From contig NZ_JAMZEC010000001.1 of assembly GCF_024172185.1 (NCBI RefSeq), positions 5,910,001 through 5,974,000 on the forward strand: 64,000 bases of DNA, given 5' to 3'. Shown here one piece after another: positions 8,703-21,600 of this stretch (position 1 is the stretch's first letter; the number at the start of each line of letters is the position of its first letter). The notes under the pieces are model-generated. The model saw only the letters and a list, made by a program, of their open reading frames with translations, was not told the origin of the DNA and ran no database searches. The translations under genes were made by a program, and so were the position numbers. The DNA comes from Nonomuraea roseoviolacea subsp. carminata. Its GTDB lineage: Bacteria > Actinomycetota > Actinomycetes > Streptosporangiales > Streptosporangiaceae.

Positions 8703-9158
8703 ATGGACGCCCACTCCGCAGCCACCACCGCGCAGACCAGGGGCCGCCCGCTCTCGCTCGACGTGTCCTGGGTGCTGGCGCCGCTGCTGGCGCTGCCCGG
8801 CGTCGCGAGCGGCGTGGTGCTGAGCCGTGACGGGCTCATCCTCGGCGGCTCCGCCGGCCTGTCCGTCGAGGCGGGGGAGCGCTCCGCCGCGATGACCAGC
8901 TCCGTGCTCGGGGCCGCGCGCGCCCTCTGCGCCGGGCTCGGCGGCGCCGCCGACGGCGAGGTGGTCGACATCGTCATCTCCACGGGCGCCGGCTACACCT
9001 ACATCGCCCCGGCCGGCGAGCGGGCCGCCATCGTCGTGTCCGCCACCGGAGGGGTCAACATCGGCTCGCTGGCGTACGAGGTGCAGCTCCAGGTGCAGAA
9101 ACTGATCAAGGCCCTCGACGAGGCCAGCGCGGCCAGGACGCCGGGTCCGCGCGCATGA
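8703..9158 (+). CDS. cvnB: Conservon protein B: roadblock/LC7 domain protein
   Basis: Predicted 151-residue roadblock/LC7 protein, the family that regulates small GTPases such as MglA. LDVSWVLAPLLALPGVASGVVLSRDGLILG is split as helix and first strands of the roadblock fold, and the stretch DIVISTGAGYTYIAPAGE follows as the later strands. In conservons CvnB pairs with the GTPase CvnD. The gene overlaps cvnC by 4 nt (ATGA), so the two are translationally coupled. Confidence 0.92.
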   Translation: MDAHSAATTAQTRGRPLSLDVSWVLAPLLALPGVASGVVLSRDGLILGGSAGLSVEAGERSAAMTSSVLGAARALCAGLGGAADGEVVDIVISTGAGYTYIAPAGERAAIVVSATGGVNIGSLAYEVQLQVQKLIKALDEASAARTPGPRA

Positions 9159-9505
9159 GCTCCGGACGGCAACGGCGGCGTGTCGTACCGGACTACATGG
9201 CCGCCGCCAGGGTGAGCGTCCCCGAGCACATCAGCGTCGAGCGGACCACCCTCGTCTACGTCGCCCCCGACGTGGTCGCCGACGGGCTCGACCCGCCCGC
9301 CTCCCACCTGCTCACCCTGCTGGCGGAGGGGCCGCTGTCGGTGTACGAGTGCGCGGCGCACCTCGGCCTGCCGTACTGCGTGGTGCGGCTGCTGGTCGCC
9401 GGGCTGGCGGCCGGCGGAACCCTGCTGACCCGCGACCCGCCCCCCGCCGACCTGCCCGACCTGGAGATCTTGGAGTTGGTGATCAGTGGCCTCCGCGCGC
9501 TCTGA
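9155..9505 (+). CDS. cvnC: Conservon protein C: DUF742 protein
   Basis: Protein of 116 residues of the DUF742 family, the third conservon component. The C-terminal half (about 55-95, GPLSVYECAAHLGLPYCVVR) reads like a winged-helix segment, and LVISGLRAL ends the protein as in other DUF742 members. The biochemical role is unknown; in published conservon work CvnC is part of a complex with A, B and D. It overlaps cvnB by 4 nt and cvnD by 20 nt. Confidence 0.9.
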   Translation: MSSGRQRRRVVPDYMAAARVSVPEHISVERTTLVYVAPDVVADGLDPPASHLLTLLAEGPLSVYECAAHLGLPYCVVRLLVAGLAAGGTLLTRDPPPADLPDLEILELVISGLRAL

Positions 9506-10064
9506 CGGCCGCATCAGCGCCGACCACGTACCGGTCAAGCTGGTCATCGCCGGCCCGTTCGGCGTGGGCAAGACGACCATCGTCAACGCCCTGTCGGAGA
9601 TCGAGCCGCTCAACACCGAGGAGGTGCTGACGCAGGCCGGCACGCTGGTCGACGACCTCACCGGCGTGAACGAGAAGACCACCACCACGACCGCCATCGA
9701 CTTCGGCCGCCTCACGCTGCCCGGGGTGGTGCTCTACCTGTTCGGGGCGCCCGGACAGACCCGGTTCCAGGTGCTGTGGGACGAACTGGTCCGCGGCGCC
9801 CTCGGGGTGCTGGTGCTGGCCGACACGCGCCGCATCGACGACAGCTTCGCCGTCCTGGACCTGGTGGAGAACGCCGGGATCCGCTACGCGGTGGCCGTCA
9901 ACCACTTCCCCGACTCGCCCCAGTACCCGTCCGACGCCCTGCGCCAGGCGCTGGACCTCGACCCGCGCACGCCGTTGCTGGTGTGCGACGCACGCGACCC
10001 CGTGTCCGCCCGCGCGTCCCTGATCGCGCTGGTGGAGCACATCAGAGAACTGGTTCTGTCATGA
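9486..10064 (+). CDS. cvnD: Conservon protein D: small Ras-like GTPase
   Basis: Small ATP/GTP-binding protein of 192 residues, the G-protein-like member of the conservon. The P-loop is GPFGVGKTT (23-31). GAPGQTRF takes the place of the G3 DxxG motif, and VAVNHFPD is a degenerate G4. GTG 9486 is taken as the start, inside cvnC and 20 nt before its stop. The stop overlaps the following P450 start as ATGA. Confidence 0.92.
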   Translation: MASARSDGRISADHVPVKLVIAGPFGVGKTTIVNALSEIEPLNTEEVLTQAGTLVDDLTGVNEKTTTTTAIDFGRLTLPGVVLYLFGAPGQTRFQVLWDELVRGALGVLVLADTRRIDDSFAVLDLVENAGIRYAVAVNHFPDSPQYPSDALRQALDLDPRTPLLVCDARDPVSARASLIALVEHIRELVLS

Positions 10065-11289
10065 CGACGCGCTACATCCCCGACGCCGGCCGCCTGTACG
10101 GGCCGGAGTTCGCCCGCGACCCGCAGGCGGTCTACGCGGAGCTGCGCCGGCGCTACGGCCCGGTCGCGCCCGTCGAGATCGCGCCCGGCATCGGGGCGCA
10201 CCTCGTGCTCGGCTACCAGGCCGCCGTGGACGTGCTCACCGACGCGGGCGGGACGTGGAGCAAGGACTCCCGCGCCTGGATGGCCACCCTGCCGGAGACC
10301 CCCGAGGCGGCCGGCGCGGTCGGCATGCTCGGCTACCGGTCCAACGCGCTGTTCTCCGACGGGGCCGAGCACGCCCGCTACCGCAAGGCGATCATCGACT
10401 GCTTCGGCATGGTCCAGCCGCACAAGCTGCGCCAGCTCGTGATCGAGGTGGCCGACTCGCTCATCGCCCGCTTCGCCGCGAACGGCGAGGCCGACCTGGC
10501 CGGCGACTTCGCCCGGCCCATCCCGCTGAAGATCTTCAACCGGCTCTTCGGCCGTCCCGACTCCGACAGCGACGCCCTCATCAGCGCCCTGTCGGACCTG
10601 ATGGAGGCCGACGGCGAGGCCGGCGCGCGCGGGCTGGACGCCTTCAGCCGCTACCTCGGCGAGCTGGTCGCGGCCAAGTACGCCGAGCGGGGCGACGACC
10701 TCACCTCCTGGCTGATCGACCACCCCGCCGGGCTGACCCAGGAGGAGCTCATCTGGCAGCTCGTCCTCGTCGTGGCCGCCAGCTACGAGCCCACGGCCAG
10801 CCTCATCTCCAACGCCGTCTCCCGCATGGTCAGCGACGACCGCTACTACTCCTCGCTCACCAACGGGGCCCTCAGCACGTACGACGCCCTGCTGGAGGCG
10901 CTGCGCGCCGAGCCGGCCATGGCCAACTACGGCCCCTACTTCGTGCGGCAGCCCGTGCACTTCCACGGCACCTGGATCCGCCCGGCCGAGCTGGTCCTCG
11001 TCTCCTACGCCGGGGCCAACACCGAGCCGACGAACGTGCCCGACGAGCTGCGCTCCGACGGCGGCGCCTACCTCGGGTTCGGCGCGGGCCCGCACCGCTG
11101 CCCCGCCAGTGACCCGGCCATGCTCATCGCGATGACCGCGATCGAGCGCCTGACCTCTCACCTGTGCGACCTGGAGCTGACCGTGCCCCGCGAGGAGCTG
11201 TCCTGGCGGCCCGGCCCGTTCCACCGGTCACTGGCACACCTGCCGGTGCGCTTCACCCCCATCCGTCCTGACCAGCCTGGAGAATCCCC

Positions 11290-12531
<1,242 letters not shown>

Positions 12532-12806
12532 CGCCGTGCGGGCTCTCCGTATCTCTCACGATCAAGAGCGAGAGCGCGACCAGCCCGCCCGGCTCGGGGA
12601 CCGGCCACCCGCCCCTGGACGCCGTCTCGCCGCACCGCCGTCCCGGCCACGGCGTCGCCGCCATCCCCGCCCAAGCCGACGCCACCCGTCCGATCAGATC
12701 CTGCCTGATCAGACCCTGCCCGGTCAGGCCCCGCTCGATCAGGTCGCACAGAGGCTGGTCAGGGGCCGGGCGGCGTCGGCTGTCCGTCGCGATGCGCCCG
12801 GAGGCG
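12532..12806. other. Intergenic region between convergent cvnF and vgb
   Basis: 275 nt between convergent genes. It contains the 15-nt repeat array at 12691-12750 and otherwise no gene or clear terminator that I can see. Confidence 0.5.
12691..12750. repeat. Four 15-nt tandem repeats
   Basis: Units begin at 12691, 12706, 12721 and 12736 and share the form CGATCAGRYCCYGCC. Each contains GATCAG or GGTCAG, so short hairpins can form. They sit downstream of both cvnF and vgb. Confidence 0.75.
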
Positions 12807-13738
12807 TCAGGGGATCTCGACCCGGGCGAGGGCTCCCGCTTCGAGGGCCACCCAGATGGCGCCGTCGGGCCCGACGGTCAGGCCGTGCGGCTCGGCGCGG
12901 ACCGTACCGGCGTCCGCCCCGGGACCCGCCTCCCCGCCCGCACCCTCCGACGAGGACACGGAGGACGACGGCGGGGACGACGGCGGAAGCGGGAGGTCGT
13001 ACTCGTCCACCTTGCCCTCCGGCGTGATGCGGCCGAGGCGGTCGGCGGCCCACTCGGTGAACCACAGCGCCCCGTCCGGTCCCGAGACGATGGCGTGCGG
13101 ACGGCACGCGCGGTCGGGCAGCGGGAACTCCGTCACCTCACCCGCCACGGTGATGCGCCCGATCTGCCCGGCGCCGATCTCCACGAACCACAGCGCCCCG
13201 TCGGGCCCCGCCGTGATGCCCACGGGCGCGGCTCCGGACGTGGGCAGCCGGTGGATCGTCATCTCCCCGTCGAGCGAGACCCGGCCGACGGCGTCGCCCT
13301 GGTTGAGCGTGAACCACAGGGCGTCGTCCGGTCCGGCGGTGATGGTCGAGGGCATGCCGCCCTTCACCGGTATCTCGAAGTCGGTCACCGTGCCGTCACC
13401 GGCGATCCGCCCGATGCGGTCGTCCTGCAACTGGGTGAACCACATCGCCCCGTCCGGCCCGGCCGCGATGCCGTAGGGCGCGCCGACCGTGAAGGACGTC
13501 ACCTCGCCCGTCTCCGTGACCCGCCCGACCCGGCCACCCTGGAATTCGGTGAACCACATCGCCCCGTCGGGACCGGGTGTGATCACGGTAGGCCCGCCGT
13601 CGGCCGGGTCGAGCCGGTGGACGACCGGTTCGCCGCCGGGCACGAGCCTGCCCACCATCCCCTGATGGACCAGCGTGAACCACAGCGCCCCGCCGGGGCC
13701 GGTCGCGACGCCGTAGGGGGCGCCCTGCGGGATCATGG

Positions 13739-13748
<10 letters not shown>
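12807..13748 (-). CDS. vgb: Virginiamycin B lyase (streptogramin B lyase)
   Basis: Seven-bladed beta-propeller lyase of 313 residues that linearises type B streptogramins by breaking the ester bond. The blades are marked by repeated GPDGALWFTE-type motifs. The catalytic residues known from staphylococcal Vgb (His228, Glu268, His270) have matches: H218 in RPHAI, E286 and H288 in AEPHGL. A Pro/Ser/Gly-rich insertion of about 28 residues (254-282) lies between them. The start overlaps the end of the ABC-F gene by 10 nt, so the two form one operon. Staphylococcal plasmids also carry vga and vgb genes together, which supports a joint role in streptogramin resistance. Confidence 0.85.
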
Positions 13749-15763
<2,015 letters not shown>

Positions 15764-15779
15764 GATGGAGCTCCAATCG

Positions 15780-15791
15780 CAACTGGTGTAG
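15780..15791. promoter_or_regulatory. Putative TetR operator O1
   Basis: CAACTGGTGTAG is an imperfect inverted repeat and closely matches O2 at 15822-15833. The two start exactly 42 nt apart, about four helical turns. It lies just upstream of the ABC-F start. Confidence 0.5.
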
Positions 15792-15820
15792 CTTTAGTGT
15801 GGCAGAGGTGAAGAGTTAAC
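15791..15820 (-). promoter_or_regulatory. Possible promoter for ABC-F/vgb operon
   Basis: On the minus strand TTAACT (15819-15814) and TAAAGC (15796-15791) are spaced by 17 nt. The match is weak, but the position between the two operator-like repeats is suggestive. A rightward TAGTGT (15795-15800) could serve the TetR gene. Confidence 0.35.
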
Positions 15821-15821
15821 G

Positions 15822-15833
15822 CAACTGGAGTTG
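15822..15833. promoter_or_regulatory. Putative TetR operator O2
   Basis: CAACTGGAGTTG is a perfect 5-nt inverted repeat (CAACT/AGTTG) around GG. It overlaps the ribosome binding region of the TetR gene. Confidence 0.5.
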
Positions 15834-15836
15834 TCT

Positions 15837-16424
15837 TTGGAAGTGACGAAGCGACCCGGCGGACGCAGCGCGCGGGTCCGTGACGCGGTGCGGAACGCCA
15901 CGCTGGCGGAGCTGGCCGAGCACGGGTTCCGCGGCCTGACCGTGGAGAACGTGGCGGAGCGGTCCGGTGTCCACAAGACGACCGTCTACCGGCGATGGGG
16001 CAGCGTCGAAGGGCTCATCGCCGACGCGCTGGAGCTGGCCGCCCACGAGCCGTGGCCGGTCCCCGACACGGGCACGGTCGAGGGCGACCTGCGCGGGGTC
16101 GTGGAGCTGGTGCGCAGCGGGTTCGAGGACCCGGAGCTGGGGCCCGTCTCGTCGGCGTTCGTGGCGGCGGCCATGCAGAGCCCCGAGGCCGCGCGGGCGC
16201 TGCACGCGTTCTTCGAGGCCCGCCACGACCAGTCGGCCCAGGTCGTACGGCGGGGCGTGGAGCGGGGGGAGCTGCCCGTCACGGTCGACGCCCGCGAGGT
16301 GGTCCGGGTCGCGGTCGCGCCCGTCTACTACCGGTTGTTCGTCGCGCACGAGCCGGTGAGCCGGGAGGACGCCGACCGGGCCGCCGACGCCGCCCTCGCC
16401 GCCGCCCGCGCCGGAGTCCTGTAG
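15837..16424 (+). CDS. TetR-family repressor of the ABC-F/vgb operon
   Basis: TetR-family regulator of about 195 residues. The helix-turn-helix is at about residues 30-50 (LTVENVAERSGVHKTTVYRRW), written here as the family's usual T(V/I)YRRW ending. The C-terminal ligand domain belongs to the TetR_C type seen with resistance genes. I prefer TTG 15837 because CTGGAG (15825-15830) is 6 nt upstream; TTG 15831 and GTG 15843 are in frame too. It is divergent from the ABC-F gene, and two matching operator-like repeats lie between. The inferred role is antibiotic-responsive repression of the resistance operon and itself. Confidence 0.85.
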   Translation: MEVTKRPGGRSARVRDAVRNATLAELAEHGFRGLTVENVAERSGVHKTTVYRRWGSVEGLIADALELAAHEPWPVPDTGTVEGDLRGVVELVRSGFEDPELGPVSSAFVAAAMQSPEAARALHAFFEARHDQSAQVVRRGVERGELPVTVDAREVVRVAVAPVYYRLFVAHEPVSREDADRAADAALAAARAGVL

Positions 16425-16504
16425 CCGACAGCCGACCCAGTCCTGCTGCGGCCCGCCCGCGCCGGGGTCCCGTGCAGGCGGTCCTCGTGCGGCCGGAGGC
16501 GGGC

Positions 16505-18202
16505 TCAGGTCTGCTTCTGGCCGCGCAGTTCGAAGTCGTCGAACGACATCCTCAGCACAGAGTCGTCCCCCTTGGGGGTGCGGGCGAACAGCCCCACGTA
16601 CCCGTTGCCGAGCCCGCTCGGATCGTCCACCTGCTGGACCTGCTCGCCGTTCACCCACATCGTGAGCCGGACGTCGTCGCCGCGCTGCTCGCACGACGCC
16701 TCGATGCGGACCCGGCCCGGTTCGCCGCCGACCTTGACGGGCTGCGCCAGCGTGCCGCCCGAGCCGTCCAGGACGCGCCGGATGCGGGCCTGCCCCTTGG
16801 TGTCCAGGCCGAACTCGTACGACGTCGAGTCGTCGGCCGAGCGGCAGTACACCCCGTACTCGCCGCCGCCCACGACCTGCCGCACCTGCGCGGTGACGCC
16901 GACGACCACGCTCGCGGGCATCATCGGCGTCGGCGTGCTCGACGGCAGGGGCGCGCCCGTGGGCGAGGCGATGAGGTACGACGTGGGCGCCTTGATGCGG
17001 CGCTCCTCGTAGGTGTCCTCCACGTCGACCCCGAACGTGCCGTCGCTCCGGTAACCGTAGGACGCGGTCTCGTCGGAGTCGTAGGTGCCGCCCCAGCCGC
17101 CGGAGGTCTGGGTGAAGTCCTCCTGGAGCAGCACCGGGCCCTCGGGCGGGCTGCCGGGCGAGAGCAGCGCCCATCCGGCGATCCCCGCCCCGGCGAGGGC
17201 GACCGTGACGGCCGCGATCCCGGCCACCAGCCGGCCCCGCGACGTCCAGCGCCCACCCGAGGTCCCGCCATCGAAAGAGGCCCCGCCGAAGGACGCCCCG
17301 CCGCCGAAAGACGTCCCAGGTCCGCCGGGCACCCCCGGATGGGTGAACGGCGTCGTCCCCGGCTGTTGCCAGCTCAGCTGCACCGTCCGCGCCGTCTGCT
17401 CCGGCGCCGCCGAGCGGCCCACCAGGTGGTCGAGGAGCTGCTGCGCCGTCGGCCGGGCCGCCGGGTCCTTGCGCAGGGCCGCGGCGACCAGTTCGCGCAG
17501 CCCGGGATCCACCTGGCTCAGGTCGGGCTCGGTGTTGAGCACCTGGTAGACGATCGCCGGCAGCGTCTCGCCGCCGAACGGGGCCCTGCCGCTGGCCGCG
17601 TACGCCACGAGGCAGCCCCACGAGAACACGTCGCACGCGGCGGACACCGGATCGCCCCGCAGCACCTCGGGCGCCATGTAGCGCGGCGTGCCGACGATCT
17701 CGCCGGTGCCCGTGACCCCGCCGAGCGTGTCGAGCGCCCGCGCGATGCCGAAGTCGATCACCCGGGGGCCGACGGGCGACAGCAGCACGTTGGACGGCTT
17801 GAGGTCGCGGTGGACCACCCCGGCCCCGTGGATGGCGGTGAGCGCGGTGGCCACGCTCACGGCCAGCGCGTCGAGGCTGGACCCGCGCAGCGGCCCCGAC
17901 TGCTCGACGGCCTGCTCCAGGTTGGGTCCGGGCACGTACTCGGTGACGACGTAGAGGAGCTGGCCGTCGAGGTCGGCCTCCAGCACCGCGGCGGTGCAGA
18001 ACCTGCGCACCCGCCTGGCGGCGTCCGCCTCCCGGCGGAAACGCATGCGGAACTGGTCGTGCTGGCTGAACTCCGGGTTGATCACCTTGATGGCGACGCG
18101 CTGCCCCGCGGTGTCCTCGGCGAGGTGCACCGTGCCCATCCCGCCCCTGCCCAGCACGCTCAGCAACCTGTAGCGCCCGATGTGGGAGGTTTCACCGCTC
18201 AC
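16505..18202 (-). CDS. Membrane Ser/Thr protein kinase with extracellular lectin-like domain
   Basis: Hanks-type kinase of 565 residues. The glycine loop GRGGMG is at 18-23, the catalytic lysine K39 is in VAIKVI, HRDLKPSN starts at 131 and DFG is at 150-152. A Gly/Phe/Ser-rich linker with ASFGG-type repeats follows, then one membrane span at about 330-352. The outer part (about 365-560) contains WGGTYDSDETASYGY and MWVNGEQV and ends in a DDFEL strand, like the jelly-roll fold of concanavalin/laminin-G or DUF1080 domains; this assignment is by eye. Residues in the cytoplasmic half match the truncated kinase at 1-1340 (FCTAAVL, DLKP, GETLPAI), so the two are paralogues. Confidence 0.92.
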   Translation of the reverse strand: MSGETSHIGRYRLLSVLGRGGMGTVHLAEDTAGQRVAIKVINPEFSQHDQFRMRFRREADAARRVRRFCTAAVLEADLDGQLLYVVTEYVPGPNLEQAVEQSGPLRGSSLDALAVSVATALTAIHGAGVVHRDLKPSNVLLSPVGPRVIDFGIARALDTLGGVTGTGEIVGTPRYMAPEVLRGDPVSAACDVFSWGCLVAYAASGRAPFGGETLPAIVYQVLNTEPDLSQVDPGLRELVAAALRKDPAARPTAQQLLDHLVGRSAAPEQTARTVQLSWQQPGTTPFTHPGVPGGPGTSFGGGASFGGASFDGGTSGGRWTSRGRLVAGIAAVTVALAGAGIAGWALLSPGSPPEGPVLLQEDFTQTSGGWGGTYDSDETASYGYRSDGTFGVDVEDTYEERRIKAPTSYLIASPTGAPLPSSTPTPMMPASVVVGVTAQVRQVVGGGEYGVYCRSADDSTSYEFGLDTKGQARIRRVLDGSGGTLAQPVKVGGEPGRVRIEASCEQRGDDVRLTMWVNGEQVQQVDDPSGLGNGYVGLFARTPKGDDSVLRMSFDDFELRGQKQT

Positions 18203-18331
18203 GGCGGGTTAGCTTACCGATATCGGCCTCGTCCGGGCGGGCCGACACGGGCTCCCCGCCGACACGGGCTCCCCGGCCGGCTCACCGCACCGGCCGAGCG
18301 GGCGTGAGTGACTTGCGCTCCACGCCGCGAA

Positions 18332-18343
18332 GAACATATGTTC
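18332..18343. promoter_or_regulatory. LexA (SOS) box
   Basis: GAACATATGTTC is a perfect palindrome that matches the Gram-positive/actinobacterial LexA consensus GAAC-N4-GTTC; the right flank GTTCGA also matches. It lies just upstream of a TATGTA -10-like box (18346-18351) and 70 nt before the DUF6504 gene, so LexA should repress the dnaE2 operon until DNA damage. Confidence 0.8.
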
Positions 18344-18412
18344 GATATGTAAGAACACCCGCCTTCCCCCGGGTGGCTGGACACAGTCGACGAAGCCGCG
18401 GGGAGAGGCGTC

Positions 18413-18679
18413 TTGAGCAGACTCTATGGCGATCCGATCGAGGTGTGGACTCGCGACGGCGAGCCCAGCCAGTTCGTCTGGCGCGACCGGCTCTACCTCG
18501 TGCGCCGCGTCCTCGACCACTGGGTGGTGGCGCGGGAGTGGTGGAAGGTCCGGGAGGGCGATCCCGGTGAGCGTCAGTTCTGGCGGGTCGAGGCCAGCCC
18601 GGGGCGCGAGCCCGGCTCGTACGAGCTGAGGTTCGACACCGCCAGCGGCGGATGGCTGCTCATGAGGGCGTGGGACTGA
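18413..18679 (+). CDS. DUF6504 family protein, partner of dnaE2
   Basis: Small protein of 88 residues, rich in Trp and Arg, containing VWRDRLYLVRRVLDHW and a C-terminal WLLMRAWD. Such proteins are encoded next to imuB/dnaE2 in many actinobacteria; the function is unknown. TTG 18413 follows GGGAGAGG (18401-18408). The stop shares a base with the dnaE2 start (TGATG), so they are translationally coupled. The SOS box upstream implies DNA-damage induction. The usual imuA' and imuB genes are not next to it. Confidence 0.8.
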   Translation: MSRLYGDPIEVWTRDGEPSQFVWRDRLYLVRRVLDHWVVAREWWKVREGDPGERQFWRVEASPGREPGSYELRFDTASGGWLLMRAWD

Positions 18680-21600
18680 TGGCCGCGCCGTTCCCGCACC
18701 TCAACGTGGCCTCCGCCTACTCGATGCGGTACGGCACCGCGTTCCCGCGCGAGCTGGCGCGGCGGGCGGCCGACGACGGCATGGACATCCTCGCGCTGAC
18801 CGACCGCGACGGTCTGTACGGGGCGGTCAAGCACGCGCAGGCGTGCGCGGACGCGGGGATCGGGCCCGTCTTCGGCGTCAGCCTGGCCCTCGCCGAGCCC
18901 GACGGCACCCTCGACGGCCTCGGGTACGGCGGCACCCTCGACGGCGCCCTGGACAGCGCCCTCGACGGCGCGTTCGGCGGCCTCGGGCATCCGGGAGCGA
19001 GCCGCGGACGGCACCGCCCCCGCACCCGCCCCCGCACTGGGGCCGACGCCGAGGACCGGATCACCGTGCTGGCCCGTTCGGGCGGCTGGTCGCGCCTGGC
19101 GCGGCTGGTCACCGACGCCCACTACGCGGGCGAGCGCGGCGAGCCCCGCGTGACCCGCGAGATGGTGGCCGCGTGGGCCGGCCCCGGCGACACCCCCGAC
19201 GACGGGCTCGTGGTGCTGCTCGGCCCGAGGTCCGACGTGGGCCGGGCGATGGCCGCGCGCCGCGACGACCGGGCCCGGGCGCTGCTCGCCCTGTGGCGCT
19301 CCATGGTGCCCGGGGTGGTGGTCGAGCTGGTCGACCAGTACGGCTTCCGCGACGCCGTCACGGCCGTCCACATGCTGGCCCTGGCCGAGTCCGCCGGCGT
19401 GCCCGCCGTGCTCACCAACGCCGTCAGGTACCTCGACCCGGACGACCACCAGGTGGGCGACGTGCTCGACGCGGCCCGCCAGCTCGTCCCCCTGCACCCG
19501 CGCCATCTGGAACGCACCACCTCCCACGCCTACCTCAAGGGCTCCAAGGACATGGCCCGGGTGGCCGCCCGGATCTGCGGCTCCGACTCGCGCCGGGCAG
19601 CCGACCTGCTGCGCGCCACCCGCAGGGTCGCGGAGCAGTGCGTGATGGACCCGGGCGAGCTGCTCGCGCTGCGCGCCGACCCGCCCGCCCTGCACCTGCC
19701 CGAGATCGGCGCCGACCCGGTGCCGCTGCTGCGCCGCCGGGTGGAGGACGGGCTGGCCGGGCGCGGCCTGGCCCGCTCGCGCGAGGCCCGGGAGCGGCTG
19801 CGGGACGAGATGGACATCATCGAGCGCAAGCGCCTGTCCGGCTACTTCATCGCCGTGTCCGACATCACGGGCATGATCCGGCGCATGGGCGTCCGGTGCG
19901 CCATCCGCGGCTCCGGCGCGGGCAGCCTGGTCAACTACCTCATCGGCATCGGCGAGGTGAACCCCCTCGACCACGGCCTGCTCATGGAGCGCTTCCTGTC
20001 GGAGGGCCGCGTCGGGCTGCCCGACATCGACGTCGACGTGGAGTCCGCGCGCCGGCTCGACTGCTACCAGGCCATCTTCGACCGGTACGGCGAGGCGCGC
20101 GTGGCCTGCGTGTCCATGATGGAGACCTACCGGGCCCGCAGCGCGATCCGCGACGTGGCGGGCGCGATGGGCCTGCCCCCGTACGAGATCGACGCGATCG
20201 CCAAGGCGTTCCCGCACATCCGGGCCAAGCAGATCACCGCGTCGCTGAGCGACCTGCCCGAGCTGCGTGACAGCAGGCTGGGGGAGGCGGGGCTGGACCG
20301 GGTGTTCAAGCTGGCCGAGAAGCTCGACGGGCTGCCCCGGCACATCGCGCTCCACCCGTGCGGGGTGCTCATCGGCAACGCCGGGCTGCGCGACCGCACG
20401 CCGGTGGAGCGCAGCCTGCTGGGCTTCCCGATGTCGCAGTTCGACAAGGAGGACGTGGAGGAGGCGGGGCTGCTCAAGCTGGACGTGCTGGGCGTGCGCA
20501 TGCAGTCGGCGATGGCGTACGCGCTGGGCGAGATCGAGCGCGTCGACGGCGTCAGGGTCCGGCTGGACGAGCAGCGCGCCCCCGAGGAGGCCCACGAGGG
20601 CGCGCAGGTGCGGTACGTGCCGCACGACGACCAGGACACCTACGACATGATCTGCGCCGCCCGCACCCTGGGCTGCTTCCAGATCGAGTCGCCCGGCCAG
20701 CGCGAGCTGGTCGCCAAGCTGGAGCCGCGCGCGATGCACGACCTGATCGTGGACATCTCGCTGTTCCGGCCGGGGCCGGTGAACTCCGACATGGTCACCC
20801 CGTACCTGGAGGCCAGGCACGGGTGGCGGTCGGCGTACTACCCGCACGAGCGGCTGCGCGAGCCGCTGAAGGAGACGCACGGCGTCGTGGTCTTCCACGA
20901 GCAGGTGCTCAAGGTCATCGCGGCGATGACCGGCCGCGACCTGTCGTTCGCCGAGATGCTGCGGCGCTCGCTGGGCACGCCCGAGGGGCGGGAGCTGGTC
21001 CGCAAGACGTTCGGGCCGCTGGCCAGGGCGAACGGGTTCGACGACGCGACCGTGGAACGGGCCTGGAAGGTGCTCGACGCGTTCGGCGGGTTCGGGTTCT
21101 GCAAGGCGCACGCGGCGGCGTTCGCGCTGCCCACGTACCAGTCGGCCTGGCTCAAGCGGCACCACGCGGCGGCGTTCTTCGCGGGGGTGCTCACGCACGA
21201 GCCCGGCATGTACCCGCAGCGGGTCATCATCGACGAGGCCCGGCAGTGCGGGGTCGCCATCCTGCCGCTCGACGTGAACAGGTCGGGCCGCGACTGGCAG
21301 GTGGAGCGCCTCGGGCCGCGCCCGCCGCTGCGGCTCCAGGTCCGGGCCGACGCCCTGGGAGAGGCCGGCGTCCCAGGAGAGGCCGGCGCTCCGGGAGAGG
21401 CCGGCGCTCCGGGAGAGGCCGGCGCTCCGGGAGAGGCCGGCGCTCCGGGAGAGGCCGGCGTCCCGGGGGAGGAGGAGAGGCCCCGGCGCGTCCCCTTCAA
21501 GGCCGAGGAGCTGGGCAAGGGGTACGCGCTGCGGGTGCCGTTCTCGGCGGTCAAGGGGGTGAGCGAGGCGGAGGTGGACCGCATGGTCGCGGGCCGGCCG

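Noticed and set aside
15837..15842. Mobile element borders around the ABC-F/vgb locus
   Set aside because: The resistance-type content invited a search for a transposase, terminal inverted repeats or an abrupt base-composition change, and none was seen. The only inverted repeats are the operator-like ones.
18652..18678. dnaE2 start at ATG 18652
   Set aside because: It lies inside the DUF6504 gene. ATG 18679 overlaps that gene's stop and gives the family's usual N-terminus.
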